Shown here piece after piece: positions 15,970 through 23,376 of a stretch of 42,073 nucleotides of DNA (position 1 is the stretch's first letter; every line of letters begins with the position of its first letter). The stretch is from Minisyncoccota bacterium (GTDB lineage: Bacteria; Patescibacteriota; Microgenomatia; UBA1400; PJMF01): contig JAACWQ010000004.1 in the NCBI GenBank assembly GCA_009991965.1, positions 1-42,073 of the forward strand. Reading direction: 5' to 3'. Under the pieces are notes generated by a model, which worked only from the letters and a program-made list of their open reading frames with translations, did no database searches and was not told the DNA's origin. Both the position numbers and the translations under genes were made by a program.

Positions 15970-17625
15970 CTATACATCAAGTATAACTGGTACGATAAGT
16001 GGCTCACGCTTGATAATTTTATAGAGTTTGCGTGCCAGACGCTTTTCGATCATATGGCGCAATGCCTCGTCTTTTGTCTTCTTTTCTCTGGAGACAATAT
16101 CTGCAACTTCTTGTTTGATAAACTCGATCACTTCTTGGGCATCTCGTACAAAGATAAAACCGCGCGAAATAACTTCCGTTTGCCGAAGATCAAAACCATT
16201 TTGCCCACGGATAAGCACAACAACCACAATACCTGCCTTGGAAAGCGCAATTCGATCGGCCAAAACCATCGGTCCGACATCTCCGATACCAAGTCCGTCA
16301 ATGATTGGTGGTTTAAGATCAACGTGACCGACCGTGCTCGCACTTGTGGCCGTCAATTCAAGTATATCGCCAGAACTCGGCAAAAGTACGTCATGTACAG
16401 AATAACCCAATGGCTCTGCCACAGACTCAAAGAACTTGTAGCGATGGCGATCTGCGCCACCGATCGGCAAAATAAACTTTGGTCGCACGAGCTCAAGTAA
16501 TTCTCGCTGCTCTGTCATGCTGGCATGACCAGATTGGTGCAATCCTGGCAATACATCTGGGTACACAACATGTACTTTATTGCGAGCAAGCTCGTCTATT
16601 GCGCCAAAATAATTTAGTTCGTTACCGGGAATCGCGTCTGCCGAAAAAATTACCGTGTCATCATCAGTGATCTTGATCATGCGATGCTCACCATAAATCG
16701 CCCGCATCATCGAAGAACCCTCTTGTCCCTGACTACCAGCAACAATCACACACAGCATTTTATCTGGGTATTGATTCATATCATTTTTGTCGATCAAAAC
16801 ACCTTCGGGAAAATGCAACTTGTGCAAACGCATCGCCTCGGCAATATTGCGTTCGACCGAGCGACCAATAAACGCGACTTTTCTGCCAAGCCTACTCGCC
16901 GCATCTACAACTTGTTGAATCCGGTGAATGTGCGAACTCATCAGTGTAATGACACTTTTCCCTCTAGTTTCTGCCATAATTTCTGCAATCACTGGCCCAA
17001 CAGTTCGCTCAGACGAAGTACGTACCGTCCGCTCGACACGCAAACAATCGATGAGCATGCACAAAACACCTTCATCGCCAATCGCTTTAATCGAAGCAAG
17101 ATCACTTGGCTCTCCATCTACTGGGGTCGGATCGAGCTTGAAGTCACTCCCGTGGTACACGATGCCCACTGGAGTACGAATCACAATATGACGGGTATCT
17201 GGCACAGAGTGTGTAATGGGAATCAACGAAGCGGAAAACGACCCAAGTGTAAACGGCCTGGTGTTATCGATCACGGTTACTTTGTGCTCTGTCCCTGCTT
17301 CACGCATACGATCCTCTGCAAATCCGGCAGTCAGTGGCGAGGCATAGATTGGAAAGTTTGGCAGATGTGGCAAGATGTGCGCGGTAGCTGCAATGTGGTC
17401 GTCGTGGCCGTGACTCAAAATCATACCAACAATTTTTTTACCTGCTTGCAGCTGCTCCAAAACATACGAAATATCTGGGATCAAAATGTCAACGCCAGGC
17501 ATCTGTATATCAGGAAAACCAATGCCACAATCAACGAGCAAAAGCTCATTTTCGTACTCGTACACGTACATATTTTGGGTAACGACACCGCTCCCACCGA
17601 GAGAAATTATTTTTAAACCATTCAC
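15970..17625 (-). CDS. rnj: Ribonuclease J
   Basis: Metallo-beta-lactamase/beta-CASP ribonuclease with endo- and 5'-3' exonuclease activity, central to mRNA turnover and rRNA maturation. The zinc motif SHGHDDHIA (H72, H74, D75, H77) is intact. The beta-CASP region follows (TLMSSHIHRIQQVVDAA, VIVAGSQGQEGS, QSGHASMTEQRELLELVRPKF) and then the C-terminal domain. 551 residues is normal. It starts with GTG 17625, which shares GTGA with the upstream gene's stop. AGGAG lies 7 bases before it. PNPase, a usual partner in decay, is at the other end of the window. Confidence 0.96.
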   Translation of the reverse strand: MNGLKIISLGGSGVVTQNMYVYEYENELLLVDCGIGFPDIQMPGVDILIPDISYVLEQLQAGKKIVGMILSHGHDDHIAATAHILPHLPNFPIYASPLTAGFAEDRMREAGTEHKVTVIDNTRPFTLGSFSASLIPITHSVPDTRHIVIRTPVGIVYHGSDFKLDPTPVDGEPSDLASIKAIGDEGVLCMLIDCLRVERTVRTSSERTVGPVIAEIMAETRGKSVITLMSSHIHRIQQVVDAASRLGRKVAFIGRSVERNIAEAMRLHKLHFPEGVLIDKNDMNQYPDKMLCVIVAGSQGQEGSSMMRAIYGEHRMIKITDDDTVIFSADAIPGNELNYFGAIDELARNKVHVVYPDVLPGLHQSGHASMTEQRELLELVRPKFILPIGGADRHRYKFFESVAEPLGYSVHDVLLPSSGDILELTATSASTVGHVDLKPPIIDGLGIGDVGPMVLADRIALSKAGIVVVVLIRGQNGFDLRQTEVISRGFIFVRDAQEVIEFIKQEVADIVSREKKTKDEALRHMIEKRLARKLYKIIKREPLIVPVILDV

Positions 17626-18422
17626 TTGCGCTCCTGTCTAGTTTTATTCATTACCTCATACTGAAAACCCCAATTGGGTCGTTTGAATTTATCAAAAAAT
17701 GCACTCAATGTTTCAAACTTCACCGCAAACAGTGAGTACAAAACAGAGGTGACCGATGCACCAAACGAAACCCAGAACACACTCATTCTGCCCGCAAATG
17801 CCGGAGAATACAAGAAGTAAGCAATAACATGAATCATAAAGAAAAAAGCGAAAGCCAACTTCATAACCCGCATGAAGTTTTCCTTACCTGGATTAGAAAG
17901 CCAGACCACCATAAATTGGATAGTGCCAAGAACAGCAGACATGAAAAAGAGCCCATAAAACTGGAGCTTGGTCAACTCAGCCTCAAGTGGAAAGAAGATA
18001 TTTCCAATACCAAATGCGGCGAACAACAACATATACCCGATATACATAATCAAGTGCGACAACCAGAGGTGAAAATACTCTGTGTGTTCAAATAAATCGT
18101 GTAACGGATCTTTGTACATTTTTCGATTAAATGAGGTAGTCAGTGAATGAATAACAACGAATGCGTAGACAATGAGCGCGAGTGTACTCAGCACCGTATC
18201 GATAATAAACAAATTATTTGGCGATAACGGCGGCTGGATTTCTTTTGACAAAACAAAGTAGAAAAAACTCTTTATCCAGATGAACATGACCGGTGCAATC
18301 ACAAAACTATAGACAAACTGGACGACGTCAAAACGCAGAATTTCCCGTTTGCCATCGTGACGATAGAGCAACAAACCGCTCGCAAGTACTAACAACGGAA
18401 TTACTGTCAGAAAGATGATCAT
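17622..18422 (-). CDS. Seven-helix membrane protein of unknown function
   Basis: I do not recognise a family. 266 residues with about seven hydrophobic helices (around 2-18, 30-55, 72-95, 125-150, 165-185, 200-220, 225-245) and a basic C-terminal tail (KRPNWGFQYEVMNKTRQERK). A loop with HDLFEHTEYFHLWLSH holds several histidines and glutamates that could bind a metal or heme, but this is speculation. It is translationally coupled to RNase J through GTGA, so the two may be functionally linked. Its -10 box TATAAT overlaps the stop codon of the uracil-DNA glycosylase gene. Confidence 0.65.
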   Translation of the reverse strand: MIIFLTVIPLLVLASGLLLYRHDGKREILRFDVVQFVYSFVIAPVMFIWIKSFFYFVLSKEIQPPLSPNNLFIIDTVLSTLALIVYAFVVIHSLTTSFNRKMYKDPLHDLFEHTEYFHLWLSHLIMYIGYMLLFAAFGIGNIFFPLEAELTKLQFYGLFFMSAVLGTIQFMVVWLSNPGKENFMRVMKLAFAFFFMIHVIAYFLYSPAFAGRMSVFWVSFGASVTSVLYSLFAVKFETLSAFFDKFKRPNWGFQYEVMNKTRQERK

Positions 18423-18430
18423 AGTAACTG

Positions 18431-18436
18431 ATTATA
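18431..18436 (-). promoter_or_regulatory. Extended -10 box overlapping the upstream stop codon
   Basis: TGT-TATAAT on the minus strand ends 8 bases before ATG 18422. Its internal TAA (18434-18432) is the stop codon of the uracil-DNA glycosylase gene. Confidence 0.55.
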
Positions 18437-19064
18437 ACAATGCTGTAGCCACTTGTTGCTTAAACATTTTTGTCTCGTGTTGCTCCTGCACCCAAACAAG
18501 TGCTTTGGGAATTTTTTGCATATCGAGAATAAATTGCTCTTTTGTGCGGGTTGCTCTCAGCGCTGCAGCTGGATGATACATCGGGAGGACATACTGGTTC
18601 TGCTCGTTCCAGACTACTTGATGTAATCTGCCATGTACTTGCGAAATACGTACGTCTGGTAAAAATTTAGCCATCGAAAATCTGCCCAATGTGACGATCA
18701 ACTTTGGTTGCAAAATGGCAATTTCTTGATTGAGATACGGTCGAAATGCTTCAATTTCTTCTGGTGAGGGATCTCTGTTGTCTGGCGGGCGGACTTTGAC
18801 AATATTTGAAATGTAGTACTCTTCTGGAGCAAGGCCAATCTGCTCTAAAACTTGACGTAGGAGTTTGCCGGATCTGCCGACGAATGGTCTGTGATCAACA
18901 CTTTCTTGATAACCAGGGGCCTCACCTATAAAAAGAATATCCGCCGTCGGTGATCCTTCGCCAGGAACAATATCTGACTGAGATCTCGCCAGCAACAAAT
19001 TGCCGAGTGATGCTTCATTTTGTAGCGTTGCATAGAGTTCAACAAGCTGCGCTGCTGCATTCAT
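18432..19064 (-). CDS. Family-4-like uracil-DNA glycosylase lacking Fe-S cysteines
   Basis: Should remove uracil from DNA at the start of base-excision repair. Family 4 features are clear: VPGEGSPTADILFIGEAPG (residues 33-51), RPFVGRSGKLL, NIVKVRPPDNRDPSPEEIEAFRPYL (88-111), TLGRFSM and MYHPAAALR (162-170). Family 4 enzymes normally carry four cysteines binding a [4Fe-4S] cluster: a CxxC near the N-terminus, then VKCRPP and a Cys ~16 further on. Here the N-terminal pair is absent, the third is V91 and the fourth is F107. The 210-residue protein has no cysteine at all. ATG 19064 follows TGT-TACGAT by 6 bases. Confidence 0.88.
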   Translation of the reverse strand: MNAAAQLVELYATLQNEASLGNLLLARSQSDIVPGEGSPTADILFIGEAPGYQESVDHRPFVGRSGKLLRQVLEQIGLAPEEYYISNIVKVRPPDNRDPSPEEIEAFRPYLNQEIAILQPKLIVTLGRFSMAKFLPDVRISQVHGRLHQVVWNEQNQYVLPMYHPAAALRATRTKEQFILDMQKIPKALVWVQEQHETKMFKQQVATALL

Positions 19065-19070
19065 ATCGCT

Positions 19071-19076
19071 ATCGTA
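19071..19076 (-). promoter_or_regulatory. Extended -10 box of the uracil-DNA glycosylase gene
   Basis: TGT-TACGAT on the minus strand ends 6 bases before ATG 19064, the leaderless spacing seen at other unit-leading genes here. Confidence 0.45.
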
Positions 19077-19088
19077 ACACGGAGAAAA

Positions 19089-20147
19089 TTAGTATTGTGG
19101 CAAAAATATCTTTTGATTTTCTGGCGTAATGACAATTTTTGGATAATTTTTTTCGACGATAATTCGAGCAGCCTTGCGTACTGCACCCTCAAGCGTCCGC
19201 TTGAGCGTACGAATACCAGCATCATATCCGAGTGGTCTGGTGATACTCGGCCACACGCTCTCTGCCATCACAAACTGTTCTGGACGTAAACCAGATTTTT
19301 TGAGTAAATCTGGCAAAATATACTGCTGCGCAATAACAATTTTCTCATGATCGGTGTACGACGGCATCGTAATTTTCTCGAGACGATCCATCACCGCAGT
19401 CGCAATTGCGGTGGTGTTATTGGCGGTAGCTAAGAAAATCGCATGTGATAAATCGATCGGATAATCGATAAACGCATCGCGGAAAGAGTGATTCTGTGCT
19501 GGATCAAGCAACTCAACCAGTACACCCATGATGTCTTTGTTTGCTTCTTCGGCAACACGGTCAATTTCATCGAGCAAAATAACGGGATTACGCACTTTGG
19601 CCTCGACTAAACCCTTCACAATTCTGCCAGGTTCTGATTCTATGTTGAGGCGCGTACTTCCCCGCAACTCTTTGGCAGAACTCATGCCACCAAACGGAAT
19701 ACGGACCAACTTACGACCAAGCGCCTCGGACAATGAGTAGGCGAATGTCGTCTTACCCGTACCAACCAAACCAACGAGCAACAAAATTGGCGCCCGAAAT
19801 TCCTCATCTGCCATCTGTGTCTGTCGCAACTGTAATACGGAGATGTATTCCAAAAAGCGGTTTTTTACATCCTGCATACCAAAGTGATGTTTGTCGAAAA
19901 TTTGTTTCGCTGTTTCGATTGAAAGCCGATCAGTTGTTTCTTCTGTCCATGGAATGCCAAGCGTCCACTCGATATAGCGAGAAACTTTTTCATATTTTTC
20001 GTCATATGAACCAAGTGCCACTGAGCGCTCCAGAGCGACAATATCCTTGTCTACTTTTCGGCGCAATTCTTCTGGTAATGTCGCCGCCGCCACACGTGTG
20101 CGCAGTTCATCTATTTCTTGCTCGAGGAGCTTGTTGTAATCTTGCAT
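19089..20147 (-). CDS. Lon-type AAA+ ATPase without protease domain
   Basis: Closest to the central part of Lon protease. A helical stretch (LPEELRRKVDKDIVALERS...YIEWTLGIPW, residues 24-66) matches Lon's segment before the ATPase. Then come Walker A GLVGTGKT (126-133), FGGMSSAKELRGST (Lon pore-loop region), Walker B VILLDEID (189-196), sensor-1 ATANN (240-244), arginine finger MDRLE and sensor-2 GIRTLKR. The frame ends at residue 352, just after the small ATPase domain. Both the N-terminal LON substrate domain and the Ser-Lys protease domain are missing. ATG 20147 directly abuts the PfkB stop. It may act as an unfoldase or chaperone, or partner with a separate peptidase. Confidence 0.85.
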   Translation of the reverse strand: MQDYNKLLEQEIDELRTRVAAATLPEELRRKVDKDIVALERSVALGSYDEKYEKVSRYIEWTLGIPWTEETTDRLSIETAKQIFDKHHFGMQDVKNRFLEYISVLQLRQTQMADEEFRAPILLLVGLVGTGKTTFAYSLSEALGRKLVRIPFGGMSSAKELRGSTRLNIESEPGRIVKGLVEAKVRNPVILLDEIDRVAEEANKDIMGVLVELLDPAQNHSFRDAFIDYPIDLSHAIFLATANNTTAIATAVMDRLEKITMPSYTDHEKIVIAQQYILPDLLKKSGLRPEQFVMAESVWPSITRPLGYDAGIRTLKRTLEGAVRKAARIIVEKNYPKIVITPENQKIFLPQY

Positions 20148-21074
20148 TTATACTTGCTCTTTCAAAAAATCGTCCTGTCTGAGCAAGCCTGCCTTGCCAC
20201 CAAAGTGTTGAACGACTGCAGCAGCGTTCTGCTTTCCCCAAAGACATGCTGTCTCTAGCGTTTCATTTCGCAGACGTGCAGACACAAAACCAACGACAAA
20301 TGCATCGCCTGCGCCCGTCTCGTCTACCGCTTTTTCTACCTCTGCAGTGTACGGCATCCAGCCACTACCCTGAGTAAATACTCTCCCGCCATGTGAGCCA
20401 TCGGTAACCACAATAGTCGGAGCTTGCGATTCTATTTGTGGAACCACATCGTGCAACTGTTCCCACTCTTCTTTGTTTAAAATAAATAACTCACAGCCGA
20501 GATCCGCTGGCAAAATTTGCTGTGTGCGGATCATTTCTAATTCCTGAGAACCAGGATTCCAAGACAGATGCCTTGCTTGGTGTCTAGCGGCTGCGATCGT
20601 CTGCAGTGTCGGCAATCGCCCTGAGATGCTACTGAGGTGAACCCAACCAACTCGGGCAACTGCATCTTGCGGAACGTCTTCTGGATCAAGCTGAGAGGCT
20701 GCGCCCCGATGCACAAGGACCGAGCGTCCGCCATCTTGGCCGACCAAAATAACTGAGCCACCTGTTTGCTCTTTTTTCTCCTGAATAACGTAGTTTGTGC
20801 TGACTGTCTCTTTGTGAAAATCCTGCAAAATCACCTGAGCTAGAGAATCTTTGCCCGTCTCACAAAGAATTGCTGCATTGAAGCCAGCTCTGGCAAAACC
20901 GACAGCTGTATTGCCACCGCCACCGCCAGTCAGAACGTAGAACGAGTCGACATCCACCTTATTGCCGTAATCTTGGCACAACAACACATGGTCGTGTTCT
21001 GACCTAAGTTCAAATTGATCTGATTGGATAAAAATATCGATCAAAGCCGAACCAATGGACAGAACATCGTGCAT
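20148..21074 (-). CDS. PfkB-family carbohydrate/nucleoside kinase
   Basis: Phosphorylates a sugar or nucleoside with ATP. The ribokinase fold is shown by the N-terminal SIGSALIDIFIQS, the di-glycine-rich substrate loop LTGGGGGNTAVGFARAG and the C-terminal anion-hole motif DETGAGDAFVVGF with its catalytic Asp. The start is ATG 21074: homologues begin right before DVLSIGSALID, and TACCAT (21086-21081) ends 6 bases upstream. A longer frame reaching 21158 would overlap the SufT gene. Length is then 308 residues. The substrate (ribose, fructose or adenosine type) cannot be determined. It is followed with no gap by the Lon-like ATPase. Confidence 0.88.
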   Translation of the reverse strand: MHDVLSIGSALIDIFIQSDQFELRSEHDHVLLCQDYGNKVDVDSFYVLTGGGGGNTAVGFARAGFNAAILCETGKDSLAQVILQDFHKETVSTNYVIQEKKEQTGGSVILVGQDGGRSVLVHRGAASQLDPEDVPQDAVARVGWVHLSSISGRLPTLQTIAAARHQARHLSWNPGSQELEMIRTQQILPADLGCELFILNKEEWEQLHDVVPQIESQAPTIVVTDGSHGGRVFTQGSGWMPYTAEVEKAVDETGAGDAFVVGFVSARLRNETLETACLWGKQNAAAVVQHFGGKAGLLRQDDFLKEQV

Positions 21075-21080
21075 AACTCT

Positions 21081-21086
21081 ATGGTA
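21081..21086 (-). promoter_or_regulatory. Possible -10 box of the PfkB gene
   Basis: TACCAT on the minus strand ends 6 bases before ATG 21074, in the 19-base gap after the SufT gene. The match is 4/6 without a good -35, so it is tentative. Confidence 0.35.
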
Positions 21087-21093
21087 CGACAAA

Positions 21094-21459
21094 TTAGTGA
21101 GGGACTCCAGTGGAGTGTTCTGTAGAGATGTCAAACCCCAACTCTGCCTTTGCCTCATCCGTCATCATGTCCTGCACCCAGGGCGGGTCAAAAACCAAAG
21201 TAATTGCCAAGTCGCGGTAGGGATCAAACCCAGGAATATCGAGCAATTGTTGTTTTACCAAATCTTCAAACACGTGCGCGAGCGGGCAACCAGGAGTCGT
21301 CAGCGTCATGGTAATCGTTGCTTCTAGTGGGACAACACCATCTGGCGCCACAACCTGGTAAATTAACCCCAAACTGACGATGTCGATACCAAGCTCTGGG
21401 TCGATAACGTTTGCTAAACCTTTCCAAATATGTTGTTCTAGTTCAGATTTTTTTGTCAT
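21094..21459 (-). CDS. sufT: MIP18/DUF59 family protein (SufT/PaaD-like)
   Basis: Small Fe-S-assembly auxiliary protein. VIDPELGIDIVSLGLIYQV (residues ~17-35) is the DUF59 signature (DPE.....LGL) and TMTLTTPGCPLAHVFEDLV carries the conserved cysteine motif (T.PGCP). 121 residues from ATG 21459. A GTG at 21471 is rejected because it lies inside the terminator stem. The rest of the SUF machinery is encoded further along the same strand (24.6-26.3 and 32.2-35.4 kb). The start lies only a few bases after a strong terminator hairpin, so how it is transcribed is unclear. Confidence 0.85.
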   Translation of the reverse strand: MTKKSELEQHIWKGLANVIDPELGIDIVSLGLIYQVVAPDGVVPLEATITMTLTTPGCPLAHVFEDLVKQQLLDIPGFDPYRDLAITLVFDPPWVQDMMTDEAKAELGFDISTEHSTGVPH

Positions 21460-21466
21460 ATACAAA

Positions 21467-21492
21467 AACACCCCCCATTGCTGGAGGGTGTT
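21467..21492 (-). terminator. Rho-independent terminator
   Basis: Read on the minus strand, AACACCCTCC - AGCAAT - GGGGGGTGTT forms a 10-bp stem with one U-G pair and a 6-base loop, followed by TTTTTGTAT. On the plus strand the same position would be a C-A mismatch, so the minus-strand reading is favoured. It ends the 69-residue small-protein gene (stop at 21515). Confidence 0.82.
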
Positions 21493-21514
21493 ATCTTATT
21501 TCATTCGAAACAAA

Positions 21515-21724
21515 TTACTTGTTACTCTTCTTGAGAACAGGCATGTTGGTTCGTTTGGTCTCCATGACCTCATAACCAGCTGGAACTGCATCGAGCGAAC
21601 CATCTGCGCGAACATCTCGTGCAAAGAAGTAAATGCGTTGTACACGACCATTCTTAAGAGTCACCTCTTTGGTGTGTAGGTAGTAGGCCTGACCTTTGGC
21701 GTTTGTGTAGCTAAATGCTGCCAT
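21515..21724 (-). CDS. Small conserved-looking protein, function unknown
   Basis: 69 residues: a beta-rich N-terminus (FSYTNAKGQAYYLHTKEVTL), an aromatic RVQRIYFFARDVR stretch and the tail GYEVMETKRTNMPVLKK. Similar small proteins with a KRT..P.LKK ending occur in other uncultured bacteria as far as I recall, without assigned function. It has an excellent ribosome site (AAGGAG, 5 bases before ATG) and its own terminator, so it is probably a strongly expressed monocistronic gene. It is basic and has no membrane segment. An inverted repeat precedes its ribosome site. Confidence 0.72.
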   Translation of the reverse strand: MAAFSYTNAKGQAYYLHTKEVTLKNGRVQRIYFFARDVRADGSLDAVPAGYEVMETKRTNMPVLKKSNK

Positions 21725-21741
21725 AGTATCTCCTTTTTTTC

Positions 21742-21761
21742 TTTTCGCAATTTTGCGAAAA
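21742..21761 (-). repeat. Perfect inverted repeat in the 5' region of the 69-residue gene
   Basis: TTTTCGCAA-TT-TTGCGAAAA, nine base pairs around two bases, 18 bases before the ATG and next to the AAGGAG site. A TATAAA (21775-21770) lies just upstream on the minus strand. It could be an operator or, in the transcript, a 5' hairpin. Confidence 0.5.
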
Positions 21762-21881
21762 TTAATACGTTTATACCTTGCTACTTAATCTAGCGTTACT
21801 CTCAGTACTCAGCACCGTAATCGAGTAGCAGTTTTTGTAAGAATAGCATACTCGACGGGCACATCAAGAAGCAAACTTCGT

Positions 21882-22424
21882 TTACTCCTGTGTTTCCTCG
21901 AGTGCTGGACTCAGTATCCCACGGAGGACAACGTTGTCTAGGACCTTTGTTTTGTCGCTACTCGTACTTACTACAACCTCTACAGGCAATAAATCTGAGT
22001 TGATTGCAGCGGTGCCAACCAAGCCACCTTTACCAGCAACTAAGTCAAACGCTGGCGATAACTCATTGGTGTCTGTGTCGTGCAGCCAGACATGGTATTC
22101 ATCTGTTTGCATAGCAGTCACGATGACGCTAAAAAGGACTTTGCCATCTGTAACTTCATAGCGGATGACGCCGGTAACATCTTGCTTCACCATTACATCA
22201 TCTGATGCTTCTGGAGAAAGATTGACTGTGTCGTAATCACCTGCGGCCTGTAACATAGTTCGTTGCTGATCTTCACTGAGGTTCTCGATCTGGATACCTT
22301 CGGAGAAGTTTAGCTCGTTGTTTGCTCGCTCACTGCGCAGTTGGAACCAACGGAAGATTAAGAAGAAAACAAGTAAAAAAACGAGTAATGGAAATATGTA
22401 CGGTGTGTATTTTTTTAGATTCAT
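21882..22424 (-). CDS. Membrane-anchored extracytoplasmic protein, function unknown
   Basis: 180 residues. One helix (about residues 8-27, YIFPLLVFLLVFFLIFRWF) anchors an exported domain of beta character. The stretch VTDGKVLFSVIVTAMQTDEYHVWLHDTDTNE, followed by GGLVGTAAINSDLLPVEVVVSTSS, recalls the extracellular domain of anti-sigma factors of the RskA kind (a VWL motif between beta strands). No cytosolic anti-sigma part is present, so this is only a fold hint. It is the last gene of the SufS-to-DsbA run, 27 bases after the DsbA-like gene. Downstream, 21762-21881 shows only an imperfect TCGAGTA/TACTCGA inverted repeat. Confidence 0.6.
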   Translation of the reverse strand: MNLKKYTPYIFPLLVFLLVFFLIFRWFQLRSERANNELNFSEGIQIENLSEDQQRTMLQAAGDYDTVNLSPEASDDVMVKQDVTGVIRYEVTDGKVLFSVIVTAMQTDEYHVWLHDTDTNELSPAFDLVAGKGGLVGTAAINSDLLPVEVVVSTSSDKTKVLDNVVLRGILSPALEETQE

Positions 22425-22451
22425 GTTAGCCCTTTTTCCTCTACGTACAGT

Positions 22452-23111
22452 TTACTGTGTAGCAGAGTGTTCTTGTACTATTGCGGTCACCAGGTCTCGC
22501 AATTGTGGGGCAGTGGCTTTTTGACCATTCACAAAGAAAGTTGGCGTTGCGTTTATGCCGACTTTGGTACCTAGATCTGCATCTTTTTGTACCAAACTAG
22601 AATATACGCTACTATCCTGTATCTTAGCGCCAAAAGTCTCCTCGTCAAGTCCAAGCTCTACAGCATATTGAGTAAAGGTAGTTTTTGCCTCTGCAACTGA
22701 GCCGAGTGTTGACCAGTCTGCCTGGCGTTCGAATAACAGATCATGCATTGGCCAAAACGCGCCATCTTCGGCAGCAACTTCGGAAGCTACGGCTGCAGTC
22801 CGGGCAAGTGGATGGAGTTGATCAAGCGGAAAATGTCGATATACAAGGCGAACTTGGTCACCAAATTCTTTGACTACCGCTTGGACGAGTGGCTCACTCG
22901 CCGAACACGCTGGACATTGAAAGTCGCTAAACTCGACAATTGTTGCTACAGCAGACTCGTTACCGAGAATATTGCGTGCATCTGCGACGAGCTCAGCTGT
23001 ATCAAGTACTTGTGTCGTAGGCGTTGTCTCTTTGGAAAAGAAAAAGGCTATGCCACCGATCAATAGCAACGTGCCAATGATTGTACCGAGGAGTAAGGGA
23101 AGATTTTTCAT
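22452..23111 (-). CDS. Membrane-anchored DsbA-like thiol oxidoreductase
   Basis: Thioredoxin-fold protein for disulfide formation or exchange outside the membrane. It has an N-terminal helix (residues ~5-25), the active site FSDFQCPACS (C66, C69), the helical insertion of DsbA proteins and the cis-proline segment GINATPTFFVNG. 219 residues. The start is ATG 23111, whose ATGA overlaps the ferredoxin stop. An upstream TTG is disfavoured. The exported glycosidase-like proteins encoded nearby contain several cysteines, so it may help fold them. That link is inference. Confidence 0.88.
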   Translation of the reverse strand: MKNLPLLLGTIIGTLLLIGGIAFFFSKETTPTTQVLDTAELVADARNILGNESAVATIVEFSDFQCPACSASEPLVQAVVKEFGDQVRLVYRHFPLDQLHPLARTAAVASEVAAEDGAFWPMHDLLFERQADWSTLGSVAEAKTTFTQYAVELGLDEETFGAKIQDSSVYSSLVQKDADLGTKVGINATPTFFVNGQKATAPQLRDLVTAIVQEHSATQ

Positions 23112-23356
23112 AGTGGCCAAACTTGTTTGCCCGACTCCGTGTCGGTTACTATTACTGCCATTGTTGGACAGCTTTGGGCTGCCAACAATTTTGTTTCGTC
23201 GTCGTTACCATCCTGGCTAATCACCCGAGCGATCTGCTCTGCATCGAGATCAAATACGCCGGGAGCAATTACAACGCAACTCGCCGCACTAATGCACTTT
23301 TCTCGAATGACTTCGACTTTGTATTTACCTATCTGCTTCACTTGTGGATCTGCCAT
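23108..23356 (-). CDS. Ferredoxin with three cluster cysteines (likely [3Fe-4S])
   Basis: Small electron carrier of 82 residues. The pattern is C21-x5-C27 in EKCISAASCVVIAPGVFDLD, followed by C63-P in QSCPTMAVIV. The second cysteine of the usual CxxCxxxC is alanine (A24), which is the [3Fe-4S] type. AAGGAG stands 3 bases before ATG 23356. It lies 20 bases after the ferredoxin-reductase gene, and its stop overlaps the DsbA-like start. The adjacent reductase is the obvious redox partner. Confidence 0.87.
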   Translation of the reverse strand: MADPQVKQIGKYKVEVIREKCISAASCVVIAPGVFDLDAEQIARVISQDGNDDETKLLAAQSCPTMAVIVTDTESGKQVWPL

Positions 23357-23376
23357 AACTCCTTCTTATACTTTTG

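Noticed and set aside
16684-17616. Long plus-strand reading frame (310 codons)
   Set aside because: It is antisense to RNase J, which has a full set of catalytic motifs. The predicted protein is His/Asn/Arg-rich with no family resemblance.
21460-21471. GTG start at 21471 for the SufT protein
   Set aside because: It lies in the terminator stem. ATG 21459 matches family N-termini better.
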